This document shows positions 23,404 to 34,942 of a stretch of 64,000 nucleotides of DNA, piece by piece. Every line of letters begins with the position of its first letter. The stretch's first letter is position 1. The notes beneath the pieces were generated by a model. The model saw only the letters and a list, made by a program, of their open reading frames with translations, was not told where the DNA came from and did not search any database. Position numbers and translations under genes: made by a program. Origin of the DNA: Amphimedon queenslandica (Eukaryota; Porifera; Demospongiae; Haplosclerida; Niphatidae); assembly GCF_000090795.2 (NCBI RefSeq), contig NW_003546257.1, positions 463,393 through 527,392 of the forward strand, read 5' to 3'.

Positions 23404-26400
23404 TCACGAGACTGTCACTGTTGATGGTTCCTCTTGCTGTAGTCTCTTTAATCTGGTCATAATTTGAGCTCCCAGTGTCTCTAGAAGTGGATGTTGGCTC
23501 AATTCTTCTTTTTCGATTTTTTGAACGACGCTCCAAAATGACTGCAATTTCTCTTTTTGTCTTTGCATGTCGGCTAAACGAGCCTCGCTGCTTTTGTGTA
23601 GGAGACGATACTTGTTCTCTTTTGCTGCTGTAAGACTTTTAACTTGAGACTGCGTATATAATAATTCAAACATTGCCTATGATGGAAAATATATAATAGA
23701 CACATATAATCTCTAAATCATTATGATAACTCTATCATTCTTATTCATTGTTAAAAATACATGTACCCATATGTTCATGGGCCATGTACATGTACATGTA
23801 CATATTATTATTATTATTATTTTCTTTTAAACAAGCGGTTTGACCTCTAGACTAAATCTTGGATTAGAATTAATTAAAGTCAATATTGTTGTTATTAAAA
23901 GTTCCATAAAAGCATGCTGTTACAATACTAGCCATCAACTCACACATAGGGATCAGCGTAACTAGTACAATATTTTATGTAAATTTATTTGCACACACAA
24001 ACACACACACACACAGCAACAAACACTGCAGTGAGCGTAGAGTACAGTAGTGGGTCTATTGTACCATTTGTTTAGACTTCTCTGTCTCTTGTAACTGTTG
24101 CTGTAGAGACTCCTTGTCATCTTTAAGTGCTTCACAGGATGCCTCTCTCTCTTGTATTTCATTCATAATGTCACTTTGAGCTTTCACCGTAGCCCCAATG
24201 CTCCTTTCACAGCTAAGAGAGAGAGAGGGGGAGAGAGAGAGGGGAGAAAGAGGGGGAGAGAGAGAGAGGGGGAGAGAGAGGGAGAGAGAGAGAGGGGAGG
24301 TTTTATTAAGTGCACATGTACTTTATTAAAAGAATGAAAAAGGTTTAAAATCGTCTCCAATTGCATTCCTTCAGTACAAGTGATTACTATGAAACAAATC
24401 TCAATGCTTGTATTAAAACACAGTGCCATCTATTCACAGAATACACACGTGCTCCTACTACTGATACATACACACACACAAACACACACAAGCCAGTATA
24501 AGTATTACCATATTGATAGAGAGAGAGGGAGGCAGGCATGTGTACATGTTCTCCCCTCAAGCAAAAGGTGATAACATTAAAACTGCAACATATTCTGTAG
24601 AAGTCCATTTATACAGTAGTGATCCCACTGAGATAAGACATTGTACTAACAGGCACATGACCACCAACTACAGGCCTACCAAATGCTTTATGGCCAGGGC
24701 TACCTCCATAATATAATAGGAGAACATATATTACTAATGGGGGCTTGTGTAGCATATTTCTCACCTCGACACATTGCTCAATGACAGTCTATCGTCTGGT
24801 AAGGGCTAATGGCTACTACTGAAACACCATTAGATACAGGCATATGCATTTAAGAGTAATGGTGACAGATATGGGCTTAGACAATGTCTGTAAGAGTGTA
24901 GCAGGCACAATGTATTTAATATTAAATGAAATAATATTATTATTATAATTATAATAGCCAAATGAATGTAATACCTGAGTCCCTTGATATCTGCCCTCAG
25001 CTTCACCCTCAAGCAGATATCTCAGTCCTCAGGTATTACCATTACTTATACACACACACACACACACCTTGAAACAGGATGGACTGTATTTATGGTACGT
25101 GTACATATCTCAAGCTACCCAAGAGTAACAATGTTTATACAATAATTGTAAGTATTTATGTCTCATTAGCTACACCACAAACTCATTATCAGTGAGTCCA
25201 ATGATTCATGTATGCACATGCAGAGAGAGGGCTAGTGATATAATTGGAATAACTCAATATCAGAACACAAAAGGTGTTCTCCCTCCTCCTCAATATGGTC
25301 CAATAAATTACACTACTGGATCATCAGTAGTATATTCAAGTCAACCAGCGTGTTTGTCTCTTTAATGTACTTTGATATGTCCTTCTGGGTCTGTTTGATC
25401 TTCCGTCCTGTGTCAGCAATCTTCTTCTTCAAGTAGCCCTGAGTTTGCTTGTTCTTACCAGATTTGGATTGAGCTTCATTTCTATAAGCAAATGTATTAT
25501 AATATGCACACATGATGCATGTACAGGGTATTAATATGGGTTGTATTAACAATAAAATACATGTACATGTACATACAATAATGATGCAGGTACAAGTACC
25601 TTTGTATGATGGTTTCCCTTCGATAGACAGCTTTCTCCATTTCTTGTATCATGGCCTCTTGCTGTCTTTGTAGTTGAGAATACCTCACCTACAGACACAC
25701 ATAATGTGGGTATAGCCTCTATATAATGGACACTTTGAAAGTGTCTCTGTTATACAGAGGTGTCCTTTATGTGGAGGTTATTTTATACAGTAAGGAATGT
25801 AATTGGTACACTAGGTGCTGTCCGTTAAATGGAGGTGTACGCTATAGAGAGTGTCCATTAAGAGAGGCTATACTGTAAACATTGCAGCAATGCGTACAAG
25901 GATTAATTACGATTGTGCTTATGTTCATTACAATGTTTCCAACATGTTCCTTATCTTTATTGTTATAATGTACACTTTACCTGCATTCTGTGTATCTCTG
26001 CTTTCATTGCTTTGATCTCGGCCTGTCCTGCATCAGAATCAACAGAGTCTTTCATCTCCTTCGCTAGCTTTATCTTCCTCTCCCACAGCATAATTTGATG
26101 CCTACGTGTACACGTACACGTACATCAATACACGTTCACATATGCACATCAATATTATCATCATTATGTGAGTATCAAATTTATATGTACATGTACATGT
26201 ACATCGATAATATACTATTATACATGTTTACATATTGTATCAAGATATATCTTATATGCATGTATATGTACATGTACATGTACGTGTTAGTGCAGGTGAG
26301 AGAGAGGTAGAGGGTGCGTGTGAAAACAGAACATACCTAACATGCTATAGTACACCAGATATCCATTAATGTAATTACCCCACCAGAGAACATGTGTGTT

Positions 26401-27415
26401 CCACTGCTGTATGTACATGTACGACTACATGTACAATTACATTTACATGTAGGGGTACAATGTACCTATACACACACTGACTGCTTTGGTATGAACAATA
26501 ATCCTGTTATTGGATTGTGGCTTCATTTAGAGTGACATAGAGGAACAGTGGCTTATATGTACATGTACATGTATTTGGACCATGTACTGTATGCATTTAT
26601 GTACATGTACATGTACGTGAATGTGTTTATGTGTTGATCTTACTCAGCTTCTAGTAAACTGTTGGTAACTCTTTCTTTCTCTTCATGGAGCTGGTTTAGT
26701 TTTACCTGAAGCTGTATGAACTCCAACTCTGCCTCCTAATAATAATGAATTATGCAAAAAAAGTAAAGCTTCATTCCAGCCTCTCTGTTGCAATACATTA
26801 TCAGTATATTATTGGTACATTATTAGTATAATTATTACTAGATTATCAGTATATTATTAGTATACTATTGTACACTGTTTGATGCAGCAGGCAGAATGAC
26901 AAGAACTTGGACATGACTGCCACAAGGTTGAACACCTTGCTCACCAATCCTCTGATCATTAATAATACTTTAATCATTATAAAAAATATAATAATATTAT
27001 TTTCCCGTATGTTAATATCCTTATATCCTTAGCTAATATCCTTAGCTTATAATAATCACAACATTAAACACTTGTAATGTCGGCCACCATGCACATCAAA
27101 AACCAATGCTTCGAGAAATGACAAATATTTTCTTAATAGAAAAATAAATGCTTCCCTCTACAGTACACACACTTATATACCAGCATGTACATGTACATGT
27201 ACAGTATAATGTGTATGTACCTTTAAAGCTGAGATGAAGTCCTTTTCAAGGAGGGTGTTGCTTTGCTCCAGTTTATGCTGCTCTCCTTTCTTTCCAGTGA
27301 TGAGTCCATTTAGCCTCACCATGTCCTTCTGGAGTGTCTCTATACTCTTCTTTACATCAACATAACTTCTCTCTTCACCAGTCAACTCATCTGCACATGA
27401 AAATTGCATTTAATA

Positions 27416-27482
<67 letters not shown>

Positions 27483-30400
27483 GTGTCAAATATTCATGTA
27501 CACGTATACATGCAAATATTAAGAGGAATTATTACGTACAGTAGGAGGAAACTTTTCTAAAATAATACCATGTAGTTAATCAATGATAATATGCACATAA
27601 ACTACATTATGCATTATTCTTACTACCACCACTGTAGTATGAAGGAGTCTATAATACTTCAGTGTACATGTACATGTACATGTCCTAATATCTTTAGATA
27701 TGCGAATGGTGAAATCATAAAGAGAAGCCTACGCCAATTACCAAATAACATGCTAGTACATTTCTAGTAGCTAATCCAATTACTCCTTTAACAATCACAT
27801 TATTCCATGATCATGTAAAATACATTTGACATTATGTTGTAAACACCAGTAGAACGGGTAAACAAGTAGCAACTATCCTTTGACAGACTATATAGTATGA
27901 CTGAAGTATAATATCATGTGTAATAAATACTATTGTACATGTATGGTGTATAGAGTGCTATTGGTTAGAGATGGGGTGGTGTTACCTAGTGTATACAGTA
28001 TGCAAATTAGAATCATTATTAAATAGAAGGAGGCATACAGTAAGGTATGAAGGATATGACTGAATGGGTCTAATTGAGCTTCAAAAGGATTAAAGTGCCA
28101 TGCCCCAATGAAATGATTTAATATACCAGGAGACTCTGTTCTGTAATACATTAATATGCTGTTATAGTCTCATGCTAATGTACATGTACATACAGGTAGG
28201 ATCATGATTATACAGACTAGCCTCTATATAATGGACACTTTGAAAGTGTCTCTGTTATACAGAGGTGTCCTTTATGTGGAGGTTATTTTATACAGTAAGG
28301 AATGTAATTGGTACACTAGGTGCTGTCCGTTAAATGGAGGTGTACGCTATAGAAAGTGTCCATTAAGAGAGACTATACTGTATTACCATCAAGTCGAATC
28401 TTTTTCTGTGAGAGAATGAGCTCCTTCTTCTGAAGGTCGTCAGTCATTTTAACCAGCTCGTCAATCTCTGCAGTCTTCTTGACAAGCTCGTTTTGCTGTC
28501 GTAGCCAATGTTGCTGCATTTTCCCACACACCTCCAAACTGTCTGATATCTGTTTCTGTAGCTCGTCTATTCTCATTTCCCAGGGGCCGAGATTCTCGCC
28601 CTAAAAAAGACAACGAACAATTAAAGTACGAGTGTTCATGAATCACGACAGACTTCAAGTGTCCATACCTCATTTTAGTAAAAGTAATGTCATATCGTGT
28701 AACAAGTAGTCAAGTACATGTACATGTAACGAACATACTGTACGTGTACATATTTGTCACTGTTTACGGAGGACTTGCATAATTTCATCGTGTCAAGCAA
28801 AATTAATATAATAATAATAGTAGTTATGTACATGTATTATGTGTATGGATATGAACATGGATGTACATGTACACATGTTATTGTGTACATGTACAGGTGT
28901 AGGGTATGGCAACATGATTACTAATACATGTACCGCCCACACACACATGTACATGTACATGTACTCTAAAAATATGGTATGCTTTAATCATGTACATGTA
29001 CATGTACATGTACACTTACTCCTCCAGCTTTGCTTATTTTTAATTCGATTTTCTTATTCATCTGATCAATCTGAGTCTGCTTTCTCTCTATGAGAGCATT
29101 GTTGCGTCCAATCTCAGCCTCGCTCTTTGATATCTCATTGTTCTGTGTCTTTATGGCGTCGTTGGATTCCTCAAGAGCTGCTTCAAGTCTCTTTAGCATT
29201 GAGAGAACATTTGACACTTCCAGTGCTGCTTGAGATACCTCATTATCTACTATAGCTATTGACATTTCCTAACATAAAATAAAACAATGTTGAGTAATGA
29301 TGTATTATGATCCCTGTACAGTGTAGCCTCTTTATTAAGGACACCATTATCTGTCCTTAATATAAAGGTGTCCTCATTTCAGAGGTACTTTTGTAATGTG
29401 CAAGTAATTATACACCATGCATGTATGATATGTAGCTGTATAAGAAATTGTAATTTATTTTATTTAATAATGAGAAATTAGGTGTTGTACATGTACATGT
29501 ACACACATACAGTGTATGAAAATACACATGTAGGCAATATTTGATTTTAAAACCTCAAATTGACTCTAAATTTGATTTACATGTAGCAAGAAGCCACACA
29601 GAGAGACTATACATGTACATGTACAGCTTAATAAATTATAATTATTCTTAAATTAAAAAATAATTAAATGTACATGTAATTATAATAGATAATAATTTAA
29701 TTGATTGCTAAAAGTTAAATGTCCGTATCCATGTTGTTTCTTACCAGTTGTTGGACTGATTTCCGTAGTTTCTCAAGTGATTTCTGACTGTACTGTGTAG
29801 CTTTGTCCATAGTGAGTCTCTGCATCATATTCTCCATGACAGCATCTTCCAGCCTCCTCTTCTCCAGGCCTTCTCTCTCTATCTGTGTTCTCAGAGCTAG
29901 TATCTCATTACTCTTCATAGTACACTCCTAAAATAGATTTAATCATAACTTGGTAAATACATGTATTTAGTCTTGTGTCCATGGACATAATGGTGGGAGG
30001 GGTGTTTTATTTAGGTGAGAATGGCTATCAAAATGTCAAATTTACCAAAATCCCCTCCTCCAATGTCTATCACATGTAGCTATAATTAATGTGTAAATAA
30101 ATGCTCATATACATGTACATGTACATGTACATGTATACTGTTTGTGTGTGTGTGTGTTGTGTCAATATGGGTACCATGTACATAAATACTGAGGGCACAT
30201 CCTTTGAAAGGTACAATTAAATCCCATACAAGGAGTGGCTCATTCAATTACAGTGTGAATATACATGTATGTACATGTACAGCTAGCATTAGAGGACCAT
30301 TGAATACATTCAGTCCACATGCAACATGTACATGTACACATGATCTACTCCTAATGAATATTATAAACAGGTATATATATATATATGCAAAAATCATGTT

Positions 30401-32761
30401 GCATGTATTTTTCCTATTCTAAAAGCTGGTTGGTGATACAGTGTACATGTAACTGTAAATAATAATAATGTGTGTGTGTGTGTGTTTCAATGGATGTGTG
30501 ATACATCATGTTTGCTGGATTGAGCATACAGTGTACAGTGTAGGTTAAAGTTTCTTGATGTCCTATCTCATCTGTACATACACATACATGTACATGTACA
30601 TTACATTATGTGTGTGAACTATTAATGTTTCTGTACATGTATCTATGTGTTCTACCTTACCCCAGTGACTGCAGTTAGTGCTTGCTCTGTTTCTTGTAGA
30701 GCTCTGGTGTAGGTCATGTATTCAACTTTAAAAGCTTCAGTCTTAGTTTCGCACTGCCCAATGTACCGCTTCACGTGACTAATGTCGGTCTCAATCTTGT
30801 GGAGTATCAGTGTCAGTTGTTCATTCTGCTCCTGTTCCTGTACTATGCTCTTCTTGTAATTCTCCTGCTCTGTGTTGGTACTGTGTATCTTCTGCTGTTG
30901 TATGCTAATAAATAATTAAAATAAATAATAATAATAATAGGTATAAATAATTAGAAATACAATTTAGATGTACATGTAATTTACAAATGAAACCAGCCCA
31001 CTGTTTAGAAAGCCTTCCATGTACATGTTCACTATCATTTGTATCTTAGATATGTACAGTTACATGTACATGTACGTGTACAGTTACATGTACATGTATG
31101 TGTACAGTTACATGTACATGTAACTGTACACGTACATGTACATGCATGTTTCCTTACATGTACATTTAATCTGCATTCATATCTATAGACTGCCAAAAAT
31201 GATAATGTAATTGTACATGTACATGTACAGTTACATGTACATGTACATGTATTATCAGAATATCAATTAGAGTTCAACAAGTTACTATGTACATGTAGTT
31301 GTAGTTGTAGTTGTACTCACTTTCTAGCAGTGACCATAGCAAAGTAGGCTTCATCTCTTCTCTTCATTCCAACCAGACTGCTGTTCCATTGGGCCATGAG
31401 CTTCTTCTTCTCAAAACACAGAGCCTAGTGAGAGAGAGAGAGGGGGGGGGGGAAAGAGTAAAATTAAGAAGTTCAGTCTTACCTCCAGCTCCATTGCTGC
31501 TTCAGCTAGTGTTTCTTTCATTGCTTTAGTTTCTTGGGCCTGAGCTTGACACTGCATGTTAGCTAGGGCTATCTTCTCTTCAAGTTGCTCAACTTCACGT
31601 GTCAAGCGATCAAGATATAAATCCTAACAAAAGATAATGATGAAAATATCAAATTAATCATAGCTATAGCTTATTTACTCATTTAAAAGTTGCTCCAAAC
31701 TCAGACCAAAGTCCCTGTACTATAGTACAGGGTAATTGACCAAATTTCATCAAAAATGAAAAGTTGAGAATTCTTCATTTAAAATTTTTTCCTGATACAT
31801 ATACATGTTTTTATGCTATATTTCAATTTTGAGACGATTCCAATCAAGATTTGTTTTTTTATAAATTTTTAAAGTTGTTCCAAAATCGGGCCAAAGTCTC
31901 TGTACTATAGTACAGGGACTTTGGCCAAATTTCATCAAAAATGAAAAGTAGAAAATTCTTCATTTTTATAACTTTTCCTGATACATATACATGTTCTTAA
32001 GTTGCGTAAAAAGTTTGAGCTGATTCCAATCACAATTAAAATTTTTACGAATTTTTAAAGTTGCTCCAAATGCCATGTACTGTATTGTAGTGCTTGTCAG
32101 CTCATGAAGCTCATGCTGTTTAGCTCACTTAGCATGTTTTGTGAGAAATACTACTTATTGTATGAGATTCTATAATCCTTATAAACGTATAACACTATAA
32201 ATTAGACTAATTATCCTTACTTGCTTGAGCTTGTCTTGCTGAGCCCTATCAACATCAGCCACTGCTTTCTCAGTGGCCCTCACAGTGAGAGCAATATCCT
32301 GTTGTACAGTCGAGTGAGCTTCATTGAGGTAGTTGAGTCTAATGGCAGCATTCTCCATCTCACTTCTAAGATTAGAGGCTACACGCACAAGATAAAATTA
32401 AAAAAATAATAAATATAAAAAAATATAATAAATATTATTTTTGTTGTTGCCTAAGTTGTGGTGCATTTAGTAAATAATTTCACAAAATTCCAGAAAGTTA
32501 CAACAATGCAATAAATAGAGTTTTGAGCTGTTAGGGAAAGCAATAATATTAGTTTATGCATATATTTAGGCAAAATTGGCATAACTTAATGAAATATAAA
32601 ATTACATTACATTGCTGCTGCTCCCTCCATTACCATGGTCTTCATCCTGCTTGAGTTGCTCCTGCATCTTCTGGTGCATTCCTTGGATATTCTGCATTGA
32701 CTGCTCCTTTTGATGACGTACTTGTATGATGGCACTGTGATTATCCTAAAATAAATAAATA

Positions 32762-32794
<33 letters not shown>

Positions 32795-33295
32795 AAAATT
32801 ATTATTAGTATTTGACCTGTTCCTTTTCAATAAGCATCTGTTGTCTCGCCAGCTGTTGCTGTACGCCATACAAATCAACTCCAATCTCCTCTCGTGTCTT
32901 TATCGCTGCTTTGAGTGACTCTCTCTGCATAAAAACAGCAAAAATAATAATACATGTATTATTATATTATAATGTACATGTACAATGTAGGTGCGAAAAT
33001 TTCATACAAACCTTTTCCAATACTTCATGCTCCAGTTTCTCATTTTGTTTTTTAAGTTGTTCGCTCAAAGCAGCTTGGACCCGTTCCATAAGAGGCTATT
33101 GAGTACAATATAAAGAGTGATTATTGATTAATAATAGTAATTTTATGTTACATGAGAAGGATCAAGGACAACAAGCTCAGAAGGATCTTCATCTTCATCA
33201 ATGCTCTCTCTCTGGTCTTCTTCTTCCGTCTCATCCTCTCCCTCTCTGTTCTCTTCTGCCAATACGTCCATTCCTTGATGAGGTATAGCAGCCAT
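23404..33295 (-). CDS. CCDC40: CCDC40 homolog, ciliary axoneme 96-nm ruler coiled-coil protein
   Basis: CCDC40 pairs with CCDC39 to set the 96-nm repeat that positions inner dynein arms and the nexin regulatory complex on motile cilia. The start at 33295 gives [16 protein letters not shown] and an acidic N-terminus. Many small exons encode nearly continuous coiled coil. Family matches include [18 protein letters not shown] (32880-32820), [38 protein letters not shown] and [19 protein letters not shown], each close to human CCDC40. The final exon ends at 23404 after [13 protein letters not shown] and [12 protein letters not shown]. Introns are long for this window and hold ACATGT repeats, microsatellites and inverted-repeat elements. 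A perfect RFX X-box lies 17 bases upstream of the start codon. Exon joins were not all traced. Confidence 0.92.
24213..24299 (+). repeat. Polypurine (GA/GGA) tract
   Basis: About 87 almost uninterrupted purines in a CCDC40 intron; mirror-like GAGA/GGGGAGA blocks could form triplex DNA. Confidence 0.9.
25706..25873 (+). mobile_element. 168-bp inverted-repeat element, copy 1
   Basis: Left end TATAGCCTCTATATAATGGA mirrors right end TCCATTAAGAGAGGCTATAC. Almost identical to the copy at 28213-28380. Too short to encode a transposase, so a MITE. Lies in a CCDC40 intron. Its first few bases have drifted from the consensus. Confidence 0.8.
27412..27482. repeat. (TAA)n microsatellite in a CCDC40 intron
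   Basis: Nearly pure TAA repeat, about 23 units, just upstream (in gene sense) of a coiled-coil exon. Confidence 0.95.
28213..28380 (+). mobile_element. 168-bp inverted-repeat element, copy 2, flanked by TA
   Basis: Begins CAGACTAGCCTCTATATAAT and ends GTCCATTAAGAGAGACTATA followed by CTG; TA sits immediately outside both ends, the signature of Tc1/mariner-type insertion. Differs from copy 1 at only a few internal bases, so the two copies are recent relative to each other. Confidence 0.85.
29319..29395 (+). mobile_element. Partial or divergent member of the same inverted-repeat family
   Basis: Begins CAGTGTAGCCTCTTTATTAA and then GGACACC, with a later GGTGTCCTCATTTCAGAGGTA. The same terminal motif as the 168-bp elements but shorter and rearranged inside. 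Confidence 0.55.
31040..31145. repeat. ACATGT-type repeat cluster with a perfect 32-bp palindrome
   Basis: Repeats of ACATGTACATGT mixed with GTACAGTT. Bases 31100-31131 are a perfect inverted repeat without spacer, centred on CATGTACATG. Lies in a CCDC40 intron. Confidence 0.9.
31680..32080 (+). repeat. Divergent tandem repeat related to the 177-bp monomer, about 2 copies
   Basis: Two units about 186 bases apart share GTACTATAGTACAGGG, CAAATTTCATCAAAAATGAA and CTGATACATATACATGTT. Layout (Walker-like order of CTATAGTACAGGG, GATACAT, TTATGCT, AAGTTTGAG) parallels the 177-bp monomer but the sequence is clearly different. Related single copies appear at about 2500-2640, 9130-9310 and 46590-46740. 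Confidence 0.7.
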
Positions 33296-33311
33296 TTTTA
33301 TAAAAATGTAT

Positions 33312-33325
33312 GTTGCCAAGGTTAC
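33312..33325 (-). promoter_or_regulatory. RFX X-box in the CCDC40 promoter
   Basis: The minus strand reads GTAACCTTGGCAAC, which fits both half-sites of the RFX consensus GTNRCC-N(0-3)-RGYAAC without mismatch. It is 17 bases upstream of the CCDC40 start codon, in the orientation of that gene. RFX factors drive ciliary genes across animals. Confidence 0.75.
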
Positions 33326-33372
33326 AATAGAAAACCACACCCTTATCTACTGGTAGGCGTGGTTAGCAATGC

Positions 33373-33390
33373 ACACGTGGATCCACGTGT
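33373..33390. promoter_or_regulatory. 18-bp palindrome with two CACGTG E-boxes
   Basis: ACACGTGGATCCACGTGT is a perfect palindrome 51 bases upstream of the WDR25 start. Each half contains CACGTG, a site for bHLH-zip factors of the USF, Myc/Max or MITF type. Which of the two divergent genes it serves is not known. Confidence 0.55.
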
Positions 33391-33440
33391 TCATTTCAGG
33401 GGCGTGGCTAAAATAGAGTTGATGCTCTGCCTACAACAAA

Positions 33441-34652
33441 ATGGAGCTTATTGCCAAGGAGTATCAAGGTGTTTGTGAAGCTAGTAGTGAAGACTCTGAG
33501 CCCCAAAGACCCACAGTATTCTGTCCAAATTCTCAAGATATTATTAGTACAGCCGTTACTCCATCAAGTGGCCGCTATGTATCTACAAGAAAGAGAAAAA
33601 TGCTTGGAGTCAGTGCCACTCCATCTTTTAATAATGCTCCTTCATCCTTAACTAGTACAGACTCTGTAGCTAATAGCAGCTCTCTATCATCTTTTATAAA
33701 AGGACCAACTAGTACATGGATCAGTAGTCATAATAAAGATCCTTTAGTTTGGAGAGGACATGATAAGCCAGTCCTGAGTCTTGACTGGCACTCATCCCAT
33801 CCTTCTCTTTTACTCTCCTCCTCTCTTGACAGAACAGTCAAAGTGTGGGACAGCTCACATAAGAATCACTGTCTTGCCTCTTTGATTTCAAGCACTCCTG
33901 TCCAGGTTGCTAAATGGGTGCATGATTCTAATCAGACTTTAAGTGGCGGACATGATAAAGCTGTAAATGAAACAGACATGGAAACTATGATTACAATACA
34001 TACTATTAAACTGGATGGCATATTGACTGCATTAGCTCTTCATCCAACTGATCNCAATGTATTTGTCACAGGGGATTCATGTAAAACTGTCAAATCTTGG
34101 GACATCAGAACCCAAAAGTCCATTAACTCGTTTATCGGTTCTGGAGGACAAATACTAGACATTACTTTTATCAATGGTGGAAAAGAGCTGGTTGCTTCTT
34201 CTGATATTGTGCGTAAAAATGCAGCGAGTCAGATGCTGCTAGTGTGGGATTGTTCTTTCAGTGTTGCAAAGTCTAGTCAGATTTACTGCGAGCCTTATAC
34301 CTGTCCCTGTGTTATGACTCATCCTTATGAAGAACAGTTCATGGCTCAATCCAATGCTAACTATATTGTAATCTTCTCCTCTAAACCACCTTACAGGATG
34401 AATAAGAGAAAGCGGTACGATCATCATTCAGTGAGCGGCTACAAAACCCAATTTGATATTGATTATAATGGTCAGTATCTTGTTTCTGGTAGTTCTGATG
34501 GAGGCCTGTATGTATATGACTGTCACACGACGAGACTTAGGAAGAGACATTCATTTTCAATGCCTTCCATTGCAGTTCAGTGCCATCCAACTGTCCCATC
34601 ATTAGTCGCTTGTTCTTTGTGGGATGGATCTATTGTTGTGCTTAATATTTAA
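33441..34652 (+). CDS. WDR25: WDR25 homolog, WD40-repeat protein, single exon
   Basis: An intronless gene of 403 residues. After a Ser-rich N-terminus, WD40 repeats begin near residue 103 (WRGHDKPVLSLDWHSSHPSL, RTVKVWDSS). The second half carries the WDR25 hallmark run: PYRMNKRKRYDHHSVSGYKT, then YLVSGSSDGGLYVYD and CHPTVPSLVACSLWDGS, aligning with human WDR25 PYRMSRRRRYEGHKVEGY and following residues. WDR25 is predicted to form a beta-propeller; its cell role is poorly known. One ambiguous base at 34054 falls in a codon CNC, where the family usually has His. An intronless gene amid intron-rich neighbours may be an old retrocopy. It shares a 145-base upstream region with CCDC40. Confidence 0.9.
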   Translation: MELIAKEYQGVCEASSEDSEPQRPTVFCPNSQDIISTAVTPSSGRYVSTRKRKMLGVSATPSFNNAPSSLTSTDSVANSSSLSSFIKGPTSTWISSHNKDPLVWRGHDKPVLSLDWHSSHPSLLLSSSLDRTVKVWDSSHKNHCLASLISSTPVQVAKWVHDSNQTLSGGHDKAVNETDMETMITIHTIKLDGILTALALHPTDXNVFVTGDSCKTVKSWDIRTQKSINSFIGSGGQILDITFINGGKELVASSDIVRKNAASQMLLVWDCSFSVAKSSQIYCEPYTCPCVMTHPYEEQFMAQSNANYIVIFSSKPPYRMNKRKRYDHHSVSGYKTQFDIDYNGQYLVSGSSDGGLYVYDCHTTRLRKRHSFSMPSIAVQCHPTVPSLVACSLWDGSIVVLNI

Positions 34653-34942
34653 CATTATCATCTTTATTTTCATTTTATTTATTTTTGCAGCTCAAGATCT
34701 CTAAATCTGTAATTTATAGATGCTCCAATCTTTATGTGGTGGTCCTAGCAATTTTTATATCCCTGGAATTAAGCTGAGGCTTTGATTAATAGCTCAAGCC
34801 TCAGAAAAAAGAACTTAATGTCTAATTTTTTTTGCAGAATGTATCTACCGTATTTATTCTATAAAAGCGTAGAAGTGGAATTTTGAAATTTAATCTGTTC
34901 CCGAACGTGTTGAATTGCTGCTGCTGTCATCATCACAAACTC

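Noticed and set aside
23969-24162. Frames in CA/TG and GA repeats around 24.0-24.5 kb
   Set aside because: Low-complexity translation in CCDC40 introns without splice context or family match.
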